Assembly: GCF_025460765.1 (NCBI RefSeq) | Contig: NZ_JAMWEG010000001.1 | Location: 620,001-684,000 of the forward strand | DNA: 64,000 nt | Source of the DNA: Micromonospora sp. MA102 | GTDB lineage: Bacteria > Actinomycetota > Actinomycetes > Mycobacteriales > Micromonosporaceae | Direction of reading: 5' to 3' | Shown here: positions 55,489 to 64,000 of the stretch, one piece after another | Layout: every line of letters begins with the position of its first letter | How positions within the stretch are numbered: the first letter of the stretch is position 1 | Program-made: the position numbers and the translations under genes | The notes under the pieces: model-generated | What the model saw: the letters and a program-made list of their open reading frames with translations, nothing else | The model's database searches: none | Told to the model about the DNA's origin: nothing

Positions 55489-56104
55489 CCGCGTGCTCCT
55501 CCTCCCCGCGCCGTCCGCCGAGCGGGCGGCGCGCACAGGGGACACGCCGCCGCGACGGTCGCCCCGAACCTACGGATCGACGCACGTCCACGTCTTCGGA
55601 CACCTGTGGCAGATGGTCGTCGCCCGCTCCTACGCCTGTCGCACGACGGCCCGACCGGGAGGCGACCGAACGGGTGATCATCCGCGAGCCGTCCGGCACC
55701 GGGATGCCGGCCGGACGGGGCGGGACGATCGGCGGCTCGACCGAGGGGTAATGCGCGCCACCTGCACGGAGCGGCAATCGGCGCAGATCCGACCGGCCGC
55801 CGTCCGTCGAGGACAACATTCGGCCTGATCAGAGCATATTGAAGATCATGGGTTCCTGAATTCCCGGCGACGGCGCGGCGACCGCCCGGCGTCGGTTGCC
55901 CGGGTCACCCATTGATCCCGGCCCGGGCCCGTGTGATTGTGCCCCCAGCGAGTCGCCGACCCCCGGCGACTCACGACGGTCGATCTGTCGAACCGGGGCC
56001 ACGCCGGCAGCCTCGGAGAACGGCCGTCACCCCGCCTCACCACACCGCGCCGCCCGTCCCCACCGGGCTCCGTGCGGCGCGCCTAGGAACAGGAGCGAAC
56101 CCCC
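55489..56104. other. Long intergenic region upstream of M4 protease
   Basis: This 616-bp region between divergent genes holds no credible ORF. A locally A/T-rich stretch at about 55815-55862, with CATATT and the palindromes TGATCA and GAATTC, is the best place for the M4 promoter, but no clear -35/-10 pair stands out. The leader would be about 240 nt. I see no known riboswitch. Confidence 0.4.
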
Positions 56105-58162
56105 TTGAAGCTCTCACCTCGCCTCGTCGCGCTCTCCGGCGCGGCGGCGGCCGGTCTGCTCGCCGCCGGCACCGCCGCGGCCGTGCAGGCCGCGCCGCCC
56201 GGCCCCGCCGCACCCGACGCCGCCCAGGCCCGCGCGATCGCCGCCGACTCGGCGCGAGCGCTGGTCGCCGACCGGCCCGCCTACCTCCACGCCAGCTCGG
56301 ACGACGCGTTCGTGCAGAAGGCGGTCATCTCCTCCGAGGGCACCCAGTACGTGCCCTACGAGCGCACCTACAAGGGCCTGCCGGTGGTCGGCGGTGACTT
56401 CGTGCTGGCCACCGACACGGCCGGCAACCTGAAGTACGCCTCCGTCGCCCAGCAGCAGGCCATCGGCAGTCTCGCCACCACGCCGAAGCTGACCTCGGCC
56501 GCCGCGACGAAGACCGCCCGCGCCCAGCTCAAGACGGTCACCACCGTCGAGGGCACCAACCTGGTCGTCTACACCCTCGGCGCCCGGCCGGCGCTGGCCT
56601 GGGAGACCACGGTGCGGGGCACCGGCGCCGAGGGCCCGAGCCGGCTCACGGTCGACGTCGACGCCGTCACCGGCGCGGTGCTGCGCACGCAGGAGCACGT
56701 CGTGCACGGCACCGGCACCGGGGCGTGGAACGGGCCCAACCCGCTGACCTTGAACACCACGCAGTCGGGCGGCACGTACTCCATGAAGGACCCGACCGTC
56801 ACCAACCTGAGCTGCCAGGACGCCGCGAACAACACGACGTTCAGCGGCTCCGACGACGTCTGGGGCAACGGCACCGCCACCAACAGGGAGACCGGCTGCG
56901 TCGACGCGCTGTTCGCCGCGCAGACCGAGCACAAGATGCTCGCGCAGTGGCTGGGCCGCAACGGCGCCGACGGCAACGGCGGCTACTGGCCGATCCGGGT
57001 GGGCCTGAACGACCAGAACGCCTACTACGACGGCAGCCAGGTCCAGATCGGCAAGAACACCTCGGGCCAGTGGATCGGCTCGCTCGACGTGGTGGCCCAC
57101 GAGATCGGCCACGGCATCGACGACCACACGCCGGGCGGCATCTCCGGCGGCGGCACGCAGGAGTTCGTCGCCGACACCTTCGGCGCGGCCACCGAGTGGT
57201 TCGCCAACGAGCCGTCCAGCTACGACGCTCCCGACTTCCTGGTCGGCGAGAAGGTCAACCTGGTGGGCAGCGGCCCGATCCGCAACATGTACAACCCGTC
57301 GGCGCTCGGCGACCCGAACTGCTACTCCAGCAGCATCCCGGGCACCGAGGTGCACGCCGCGGCCGGCCCCGGCAACCACTGGTTCTACCTGCTGGCCAAC
57401 GGCAGCAGCCCGACCAACGGCCAGCCGGCCAGCTCCACCTGCAACGGCAGCAGCGTCACCGGCCTGGGCATCCAGAAGGCCATGAAGATCATGTACAACG
57501 CGATGCTGCTGAAGACCTCGTCCTCGTCGTACCTGAAGTACCGGGTCTGGACGCTGCAGGCCGCGAAGAACCTCTACCCGACCAGCTGCACCGAGTTCAA
57601 CGCGGTCAAGGCCGCCTGGACCGCGATCAGCGTGCCGGCGCAGACCGGTGAGGCCACGTGCACGGGCAGCACCCCGACGCCGACCGCCACGACCACCCCG
57701 CCGTCGGGCAGCTGCACCGGCCAGAAGCTGGCCAACCCCGGCTTCGAGTCGGGCAACGTGAGCTGGAGCGCCAGCTCCGGCGTCATCACGAACGACACCG
57801 CCCAGGCCGCGCACGGCGGCTCGTACAAGGCCTGGCTCGACGGCTACGGCTCGACGCACACCGACACCCTCACCCAGTCGGTGTCGATCCCCGCCGGCTG
57901 CCGGGCGACGTTGAGCTTCTGGCTGCACATCGACAGCGCGGAGTCGACCACGACCACCGCCTACGACAAGCTGACCGTGAAGGCGGGCAGCACCACGCTG
58001 GCCACCTACTCCAACCTCAACAAGGCCACCGGCTACGTGCAGCGGTCCTTCGACGTCTCGTCGCTGGCCGGCACCACCGCCACCATCTCGTTCAGCGGCG
58101 TGGAGGACAGCTCCCTGCAGACCTCCTTCGTCGTCGACGACACCTCGCTCACCCTGAGCTGA
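56105..58162 (+). CDS. Secreted M4 (thermolysin-family) metalloprotease with C-terminal jelly-roll domain, TTG start
   Basis: Extracellular neutral protease of 685 residues made as a pre-pro-enzyme. The signal peptide is about 1-30, then an FTP/PepSY-type propeptide (about 35-200: YVPYERTYKGLPVVGGDFVLAT). The catalytic domain has HEIGH (His332, Glu333, His336) and a downstream glutamate ligand in TQEFVADTFG (Glu353). A Thr/Pro linker leads to a galactose-binding-like domain (about 540-685: ANPGFESGNVSWSASS). The TTG is accepted because AGGAG lies 9 bases before it and the signal peptide starts exactly there. Confidence 0.92.
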   Translation: MKLSPRLVALSGAAAAGLLAAGTAAAVQAAPPGPAAPDAAQARAIAADSARALVADRPAYLHASSDDAFVQKAVISSEGTQYVPYERTYKGLPVVGGDFVLATDTAGNLKYASVAQQQAIGSLATTPKLTSAAATKTARAQLKTVTTVEGTNLVVYTLGARPALAWETTVRGTGAEGPSRLTVDVDAVTGAVLRTQEHVVHGTGTGAWNGPNPLTLNTTQSGGTYSMKDPTVTNLSCQDAANNTTFSGSDDVWGNGTATNRETGCVDALFAAQTEHKMLAQWLGRNGADGNGGYWPIRVGLNDQNAYYDGSQVQIGKNTSGQWIGSLDVVAHEIGHGIDDHTPGGISGGGTQEFVADTFGAATEWFANEPSSYDAPDFLVGEKVNLVGSGPIRNMYNPSALGDPNCYSSSIPGTEVHAAAGPGNHWFYLLANGSSPTNGQPASSTCNGSSVTGLGIQKAMKIMYNAMLLKTSSSSYLKYRVWTLQAAKNLYPTSCTEFNAVKAAWTAISVPAQTGEATCTGSTPTPTATTTPPSGSCTGQKLANPGFESGNVSWSASSGVITNDTAQAAHGGSYKAWLDGYGSTHTDTLTQSVSIPAGCRATLSFWLHIDSAESTTTTAYDKLTVKAGSTTLATYSNLNKATGYVQRSFDVSSLAGTTATISFSGVEDSSLQTSFVVDDTSLTLS

Positions 58163-58172
58163 GCACACCGGA

Positions 58173-58206
58173 GCGGCCGGCCGTCGTCCTCCCGACGGCC
58201 GGCCGC
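58173..58206 (+). terminator. Terminator after M4 protease
   Basis: A 14-bp perfect stem (58173-58186 with 58193-58206) and 6-base loop lie 10 bp after the stop. Confidence 0.85.
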
Positions 58207-58252
58207 TTCGTCGTCTCCGCCGCGGGACGGGGCCGGTCGATCGCGGCCGCGG

Positions 58253-58714
58253 TCAGGCCGGGTGGGTCGCGCGCGGGCCGGCGGCGCCGTCGCGGCGGAT
58301 CCGGGCCGCGACGCCCTCCATCGCGCGGCTGAACCGCTCCATGTCCCGCGCGGACTGCTCCGGCAGGCCGCCGAGCCGCGCGGCGAGGGCGTCCACGTCC
58401 GCCCGGGCCGAGGCGCTGACCCGCGCGTCCAGCTCGGTGAGCGCGGCGTTCACGGCCACCACGAGGTGCCCGCACAGGGTCTCCAGGGGCTCCCCGGCCA
58501 GCTCCGGGTCGACGGTGAGGGACTCCAGCCGGCCACCCTGGACCGCGACGGCGCGGACCCGGCCGCCGGCCGCACCGCCCTCGGCGCGGAGCAGCTGGGC
58601 CGGCGCGCCGTCGGAGTGCTCGACGGCCCGGGACCGCATGGCGGACAGCGCCTGTTGCGTCCTGGTCAGCAGCTCGTCGAGGCTCGCGGCCGCGGAGAAC
58701 GAGTCGTTGGTCAT
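58253..58714 (-). CDS. YbaB/EbfC-like family protein
   Basis: Small helical protein of 153 residues. The N-terminal helix LDELLTRTQQALSAMRSRAVE, then strands (GRVRAVAVQGGRLESLTVDPEL), then long helices match the YbaB/EbfC nucleoid-associated fold used widely in actinobacteria, including ESX-linked members. DNA binding is not certain. ATG 58714 is preferred to a longer reading; the ribosome site is weak. Confidence 0.72.
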   Translation of the reverse strand: MTNDSFSAAASLDELLTRTQQALSAMRSRAVEHSDGAPAQLLRAEGGAAGGRVRAVAVQGGRLESLTVDPELAGEPLETLCGHLVVAVNAALTELDARVSASARADVDALAARLGGLPEQSARDMERFSRAMEGVAARIRRDGAAGPRATHPA

Positions 58715-58773
58715 ATCCGCGCTTTCTTCACGTCTTTCCGAGCACCGTGACGATAGCAACCGGCCCCGACGTG

Positions 58774-58806
58774 GAACGCCCGGCCGGGGACCCCGGCCGG
58801 GCGTTC
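58774..58806 (-). terminator. Terminator of Rpf gene
   Basis: Two 16-base arms (58774-58789 and 58791-58806) are perfect complements around a single central A. This is the strongest hairpin in the window, 42 bp after the rpf stop. Confidence 0.85.
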
Positions 58807-58847
58807 GTGGTGCGGTGGACCGGCCCGCGGGCCGGATCCGGTGGGGC

Positions 58848-59788
<941 letters not shown>

Positions 59789-60048
59789 CGGCCGAGCGAC
59801 CGCCCCGTCTCTCGGCTTGCGGAACCGTCGAATCTGTCGTAGCGGCCCGGCCGTGGGCGAGTTTTCCCAGCTCACAGCGACTTTTCCGCGTTCCGGCCGA
59901 AGAGGACGGCCGAGCGGCTCCGGGTCCACCGTGGCGAGTGGCCGCGGTGCGCGTCGCGATCCCGGAGCCGGTGGGTTCCCCCGCCGCCGGGCAACGCGGA
60001 GGGCTACCGTGGGCAGGTTCGCGCAAGATCGGCACGAGGCGGCGAGGC

Positions 60049-61617
60049 ATGAGCGACCACGGACACGAGCTGGCCTTCGGCGGCTTCCTCACCCCGAGCG
60101 CCGGGCGGCCGGAGCAGGTGGTGGCCCGGGCCAAGCTGTGCGAGCAGGCCGGCCTGGACCTGGTGACCTTCCAGGACCACCCGTACCAGCCCGGGTTCCT
60201 GGACACCTGGACGCTCATGTCCTTCGTGGCCGCGGCCACCAGTCGCATCACCCTCGCGGGCAACGTGCTCAACCTTCCACTGCGCCAACCCGTGGTGCTG
60301 GCCCGCAGCGTGGCCAGCCTGGACCTGCTCACCGGCGGCCGGGTGGAGCTGGGGCTCGGCGCGGGCGCCTTCTGGGAGGCGATCGAGGCGGTCGGCGGCC
60401 GGCGACTCTCGCCGGGCGCGGCCGTGGACGCCCTCGACGAGGCGATCCGGGTGATCCGCGAGGTCTGGGACACCGAACGGCGCGGCATGGTCCGGGTCGA
60501 GGGCGAGCACTACCGGGTGGTCGGTGCGAAGCGCGGGCCGGCTCCGGCCCACCCCGTGCGGATCTGGGTCGGCGCGTACAAGCCGCGGATGCTGCGGCTC
60601 GTCGGTCGCCTGGCGGACGGCTGGCTGCCGTCGCTGGCGTACCTGGCGAAGGGGCCGGCGGAGCTGCCGGCGTTGAACGCGGTGATCGACGAGGCCGCCG
60701 CGGAGGCCGGGCGGGAGCCGGGCGCGGTGCGCCGGCTGCTCAACGTCACCGGCACCTTCGCCCGGTCCTCCGGCGGCTTCCTGGACGGCCCGCCGGAGCA
60801 GTGGGTCGAGGAACTGGCCGGGCTCGCCCTGGACCACGGCGTCGCCACGTTCATCCTCGGCAGCGACGAGCCGCGCGCCGTGCAGCTCTTCGCCCAGGAG
60901 GTGGCGCCCGCGGTCCGCGAGCTGGTCGCCGCCGAACGCACCACGCCGGGCAGCCGCGCCCACGCGGTCGAGGAGCAGCAGGCCGCCGTCGCGGCCGGCG
61001 GGTCGACCGCGCTCGCGGTCACCCCCACCCCCGACCCGGGGGTACGCCTGAGCGCGCGCCGGCTGTGGGACGAGTCCACCCGGCCGGCCGCGCCGCCCGC
61101 ACCGGCCGGGCACGTCTACACGCCGCACGGGCAGGCCGCCGGGCAGCACCTGGTGGACGTGCACGACCACCTGCGCCAGGAGCTCGCGCAGGTGCGTGAC
61201 CTGCTGGAACAGGTCAAGCGCGGCGCGGTGGCCCCGGGCGCCGCCCGCGCCGTGCTCAACGAGATGACCATGCGGCAGAACAACTGGACGCTGGGCGCCT
61301 ACTGCGCGGCGTACTGCACCGTGGTGACCCAGCACCACGGCCTGGAGGACAACTCGATCTTTCCGCACCTGCGTCGCGCCGACGCGGGGCTGGCGGCGGT
61401 GCTGGACCGCCTCGAGGAGGAGCACGTGGTGATCCACGGGGTGGTGGAGAGCGTGGACCGGGCGCTCGTGGACCTGATCCGCGAGCCGGGCGACTTCACC
61501 CAGCTCCAGGCGGCCGTGGACCTGCTCACCGACACCCTGCTGTCCCACCTGTCGTACGAGGAGCGGGAGATCGTCGAGCCCCTCGCCCGGCACGGCTTCT
61601 ACGCCGGCCAGCTCTGA
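60049..61617 (+). CDS. Fusion of F420-type LLM oxidoreductase and hemerythrin domain
   Basis: The first 310 of 522 residues form a luciferase-like (LLM) barrel of the F420-dependent type (LAFGGFLTPSAGRPEQVV, DLVTFQDHPYQPGFLDTW, TGGRVELGLGAGAFWEAI, PVRIWVGAYKPRMLRLVGRLADGW). A linker follows, and the last 150 residues are a hemerythrin-like four-helix bundle with ligand patterns DVHDHLRQEL (His372, His374), TQHHGLEDNSIFPHL, EEHVVIHGVVE and LLSHLSYEE. The diiron site could sense or bind oxygen or NO and feed the flavin-type reaction. ATG 60049 has only a weak ribosome site (GGCGAGG). Confidence 0.87.
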   Translation: MSDHGHELAFGGFLTPSAGRPEQVVARAKLCEQAGLDLVTFQDHPYQPGFLDTWTLMSFVAAATSRITLAGNVLNLPLRQPVVLARSVASLDLLTGGRVELGLGAGAFWEAIEAVGGRRLSPGAAVDALDEAIRVIREVWDTERRGMVRVEGEHYRVVGAKRGPAPAHPVRIWVGAYKPRMLRLVGRLADGWLPSLAYLAKGPAELPALNAVIDEAAAEAGREPGAVRRLLNVTGTFARSSGGFLDGPPEQWVEELAGLALDHGVATFILGSDEPRAVQLFAQEVAPAVRELVAAERTTPGSRAHAVEEQQAAVAAGGSTALAVTPTPDPGVRLSARRLWDESTRPAAPPAPAGHVYTPHGQAAGQHLVDVHDHLRQELAQVRDLLEQVKRGAVAPGAARAVLNEMTMRQNNWTLGAYCAAYCTVVTQHHGLEDNSIFPHLRRADAGLAAVLDRLEEEHVVIHGVVESVDRALVDLIREPGDFTQLQAAVDLLTDTLLSHLSYEEREIVEPLARHGFYAGQL

Positions 61618-61655
61618 GGGTGGTTATTCCCGGGTCCGGCGTGAGATAGCTGGCT

Positions 61656-61684
61656 TTGGTTTTCCTAAGTCAGCCGGGTAGCGT
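61656..61684 (+). promoter_or_regulatory. Leaderless promoter of HxlR gene
   Basis: TTGGTT (61656-61661), a 17-bp spacer and TAGCGT (61679-61684) are followed after 7 bases by the ATG, with no ribosome site. Confidence 0.7.
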
Positions 61685-61691
61685 CGCCGCC

Positions 61692-62162
61692 ATGACGGAC
61701 TTCCTCGCGCGGCGTGACTCCTGGTCCACCGCCAACTGCTCGATCGCCGGCGCGCTCGACGTGGTCGGCAACCGCACCACGCTGCTCCTGCTGCGCGAGG
61801 CGTCGTTCGGCACCCGGCGCTTCGACGAGTTCGCCCGCCGGGTCGGCGTCAGCGAGCCGGTGGCCGCCGCCCGGCTGAAGCAGCTCGTCGCCGACGGGCT
61901 GCTCGACCGGCGGCCCTACCGGGAGCCCGGGCAGCGCACCCGCGACGAGTACGTGCTCACCGCCAAGGGGCGGGACCTGCTGCCCGTGCTCGCCGCCCTG
62001 CGCGAGTGGGGCGACACGTACGCCGTCGAGGAGCCGTCGGTCCGGCTGGCCCACCACGACTGCGGCGCGGCGGTGCACGTGGCGCTGCGCTGCGCGGCCG
62101 GGCACGACGTGCCGGCCGACCAGGTGGACCTGCTGCCCGGGCCCGGCCTGCTGCCGTCCTGA
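61692..62162 (+). CDS. HxlR-family transcriptional regulator
   Basis: Winged-helix regulator of 156 residues with the HxlR pattern: CSIAGALDVVGNRTTLLLLREASFG, then RFDEFARRVGVSEPVAAARLKQLVADGLLDRRPYREPGQRTRDEYVLTAKG (read in parts). It includes a cysteine (Cys16, NCSIAG) at the position that senses redox or electrophiles in several HxlR proteins. A Cys-containing C-terminal tail (HHDCGAAVHVALRCAAGH) could bind metal. It sits 31 bp before an SDR gene in the same direction, which it probably controls. Confidence 0.9.
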   Translation: MTDFLARRDSWSTANCSIAGALDVVGNRTTLLLLREASFGTRRFDEFARRVGVSEPVAAARLKQLVADGLLDRRPYREPGQRTRDEYVLTAKGRDLLPVLAALREWGDTYAVEEPSVRLAHHDCGAAVHVALRCAAGHDVPADQVDLLPGPGLLPS

Positions 62163-62193
62163 CGACCCACCCTTCCCACCCTCAGGAGCACCC

Positions 62194-62892
62194 ATGAAGA
62201 TCGCTGGAAGCACCGCCCTGGTCACCGGGGCCAACCGGGGCTTCGGCCGGCACCTGGCCGCCGAGCTGCTGGCCCGCGGCGCCACCGTCTACGCCGGCGC
62301 GCGCAACCCGGACACCGTCGACCTGCCGGGCGCCACCCCGGTGCGGCTCGACATCACCGACCCGGCCTCGGTGGCCGCCGCCGCGGAGCTGGCCGGCGAC
62401 GTCACCCTGCTGGTCAACAACGCCGGGGTGAGCACCGGGGCCGACCTGCTCGACGGCGACCTGGCGGAGATCCGCCTGGAGCTGGAGACCCACTACCTCG
62501 GCACGCTGTCCGTGGTGCGCGCCTTCGCCCCGAGGATCGCGGCCAACGGCGGCGGGACGGTCCTGAACATCCTCTCCGCCCTGTCCTGGATCACGTTCCC
62601 CGAGGTGGGCGCCTACGGCGCGGCCAAGGCCGCCGAGTGGTCGATGACCAACGCGCTCCGCGCGCAGCTCGCCGGCCGGGGCGTGCGCGTGGCCGGCCTG
62701 CACGTCGGCTACATGGACACCGACATGGCCGCGCGGGTGACCGCGCCGAAGTCCGACCCGGCCGAGATCGCCCGGCTCGCCGTCGACGGGATCGAGACCG
62801 ACCGGTACGAGATCATCGCCGACGAGACCTCCCGCCAGGTCCTCGCCGGCCTCTCCGGCGGCGTGGCCGCCCTCTACCCGGCCCTGCCCTGA
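62194..62892 (+). CDS. Short-chain dehydrogenase/reductase
   Basis: SDR of 232 residues with cofactor motif TGANRGFG (11-18), NNAGVS and the catalytic Tyr-x-x-x-Lys in YGAAKAAE. It lacks any extension. The ATG follows AGGAG. It is most likely co-transcribed with the HxlR regulator just upstream, a pairing common for quinone- or aldehyde-responsive reductases. Substrate unknown. Confidence 0.9.
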   Translation: MKIAGSTALVTGANRGFGRHLAAELLARGATVYAGARNPDTVDLPGATPVRLDITDPASVAAAAELAGDVTLLVNNAGVSTGADLLDGDLAEIRLELETHYLGTLSVVRAFAPRIAANGGGTVLNILSALSWITFPEVGAYGAAKAAEWSMTNALRAQLAGRGVRVAGLHVGYMDTDMAARVTAPKSDPAEIARLAVDGIETDRYEIIADETSRQVLAGLSGGVAALYPALP

Positions 62893-62952
62893 CCCGCGCC
62901 GGGACCGGCCGCCGGCCGGGGCTCCCGGGCCCCGGCGGGCGGACGGCTCGGC

Positions 62953-64000
62953 CTACAGGTTCCGGGCGAGCCGGTCGGCCAGGATCCGGGTGAAGCGGGC
63001 CGGGTCGGCCAGCTCCCCGCCCTCGGCGAGCAGCGCCATGCCGTACAGCAGCTCGGCGGTCTCGGTCAGCGCGGTGCTGTCGCCGCCCTGCCCGTGCGCC
63101 TTGCGCAGCCCGGTGACGAGGGCGTGGGTCGGGTTGAGCTCCAGGATGCGCTTGACCCGGGGCACCTCCTGACCCATGGCCCGGTACATCTTCTCCAGCG
63201 TGGGCGTCATGTCGTGCGCGTCGCCCACCACGCAGGCCGGTGAGGTGGTGAGTCGGGTGGAGAGCCGGACCTCCTTGACGCTGTCGGCGAGCGCGCCGCT
63301 CATCCAGGTGAGCAGGTCGGCGTACTCCTGCCGCTCGGCCTCGGCCCGCTCCCTCTCCTCGTCGGTCTCCAGGTCGACCTGGCCCTTGGCGACCGAGCGC
63401 AGGGTCTTCCCGTCGTACGCGCCGACGCGCTCGACCCACACCTCGTCGACCGGGTCGGTGAGGATCAGCACCTCGTAGCCCTTGGCGCGGAACGCCTCCA
63501 GGTGCGGGGAGTTCTCGATGGTGGCCCGGTTCTCGCCGGTGGCGTAGTAGATCTCGGTCTGGCCGTCGCGCATCCGCTCGACGTAGTCGCGCAGCGTGGT
63601 CAGCTCGGCCGGGTCGTGGGTGCTGGCCGCGCGGACCAGGTCGAGCAGGGCCTCGGTGTTGTCCGGGTCCTCCAGCAGACCCTCCTTGACCACCGCGCCG
63701 AACTCGGCCCAGAAGGTCCGGTACGCCTCGGCCGGGAGGTCCTTGAGCGTGGCGAGGACCTTCTTCACCAGACGGCGGCGCACGGCGCGGATCTGCCGGT
63801 CCTGCTGCAGGATCTCCCGGGAGATGTTCAGCGACAGGTCGTGCGCGTCCACCACGCCCTTGACGAAGCGCAGGTAGTTGGGCATCAGCGCGTCGCAGTC
63901 GTCCATGATGAACACGCGCTTGACGTAGAGCTGCACGCCCCGGCGGCCCTGCGGGGAGAACAGGTCGAGCGGGGCGTGCGAGGGCAGGAACAGCAGCGCC
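62953..64000 (-). CDS. htpG: Molecular chaperone HtpG (Hsp90), 3' part
   Basis: The reading frame is open to the window edge, so the 5' part lies beyond 64000. The visible C-terminal portion of about 349 residues includes LFSPQGRRGVQLYVKRVFIMDD, DLSLNISREILQQDR, the client-binding middle domain and the dimerisation region ending FTRILADRLARNL. HtpG is a cytosolic ATP-dependent chaperone. The ATP-binding domain is not in the window. Confidence 0.95.
   Translation of the reverse strand, partial: ALLFLPSHAPLDLFSPQGRRGVQLYVKRVFIMDDCDALMPNYLRFVKGVVDAHDLSLNISREILQQDRQIRAVRRRLVKKVLATLKDLPAEAYRTFWAEFGAVVKEGLLEDPDNTEALLDLVRAASTHDPAELTTLRDYVERMRDGQTEIYYATGENRATIENSPHLEAFRAKGYEVLILTDPVDEVWVERVGAYDGKTLRSVAKGQVDLETDEERERAEAERQEYADLLTWMSGALADSVKEVRLSTRLTTSPACVVGDAHDMTPTLEKMYRAMGQEVPRVKRILELNPTHALVTGLRKAHGQGGDSTALTETAELLYGMALLAEGGELADPARFTRILADRLARNL

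Overview
The window is a chromosomal stretch of a very high-GC actinobacterium. GTG starts and G/C-ending codons are pervasive, and there is a conservon, an Rpf-type muralytic protein behind a c-di-AMP riboswitch, F420-type oxidoreductases and many Sec-secreted hydrolases. The secreted set (GH92, GH10-CBM2, GH6, GH18, streptogrisin, M4 and M6 proteases, X-Pro peptidase) suggests a filamentous soil saprophyte, most like Micromonosporaceae. That genus-level guess is inference. I see no tRNA, rRNA, insertion sequence, prophage, CRISPR array or secondary-metabolite cluster.

Region 1 (1-13.2 kb) starts with the 3' part of a giant single-chain acyl-CoA carboxylase. Next comes a mannoside-type sugar-use module: a divergent ABC importer operon (mmsA-mmsB-chvE, minus strand), a LacI regulator and a secreted GH92 alpha-mannosidase. 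The importer and the GH92 gene carry copies of the same palindrome-like operator, so they probably form one regulon.

Region 2 (13.2-26.5 kb) holds small metabolic genes, an SRPBCC/alcohol dehydrogenase pair, a small secreted protein, a broken streptogrisin gene, a secreted GH10 xylanase, an Na+/H+ antiporter, yciO, ybdK and several small enzymes. Region 3 (26.5-30.6 kb) is a conservon (cvnA-B-C-D) closed by a StyA-type flavoprotein monooxygenase.

Region 4 (30.6-43.8 kb) has redox enzymes (SDR, nitronate monooxygenase-like, membrane glutaredoxin, FAD/Fe-S dehydrogenase), an intact streptogrisin, a GH18 protein, a nucleotidyltransferase, a lipid kinase, a proline-rich repeat protein with a putative leaderless leader peptide, a GNAT enzyme and a GH6 cellulase with a CebR-like operator.

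Region 5 (44-64 kb) has a class A PBP, a CoA-transferase, a TlpA/lipoprotein pair, an M6 protease, a DapA-family protein lacking its catalytic lysine opposite a PucR regulator, a secreted X-Pro peptidase, an M4 protease, a YbaB-like protein, the Rpf-LysM protein, an F420 oxidoreductase-hemerythrin fusion, a HxlR regulator with an SDR, and the 3' part of htpG.

About ten genes have a TAnnnT-like -10 box 6-8 nt before the start codon and little or no Shine-Dalgarno sequence, so leaderless transcription looks common here. All function calls come from reading the sequence and remembered family motifs. No database search was run.
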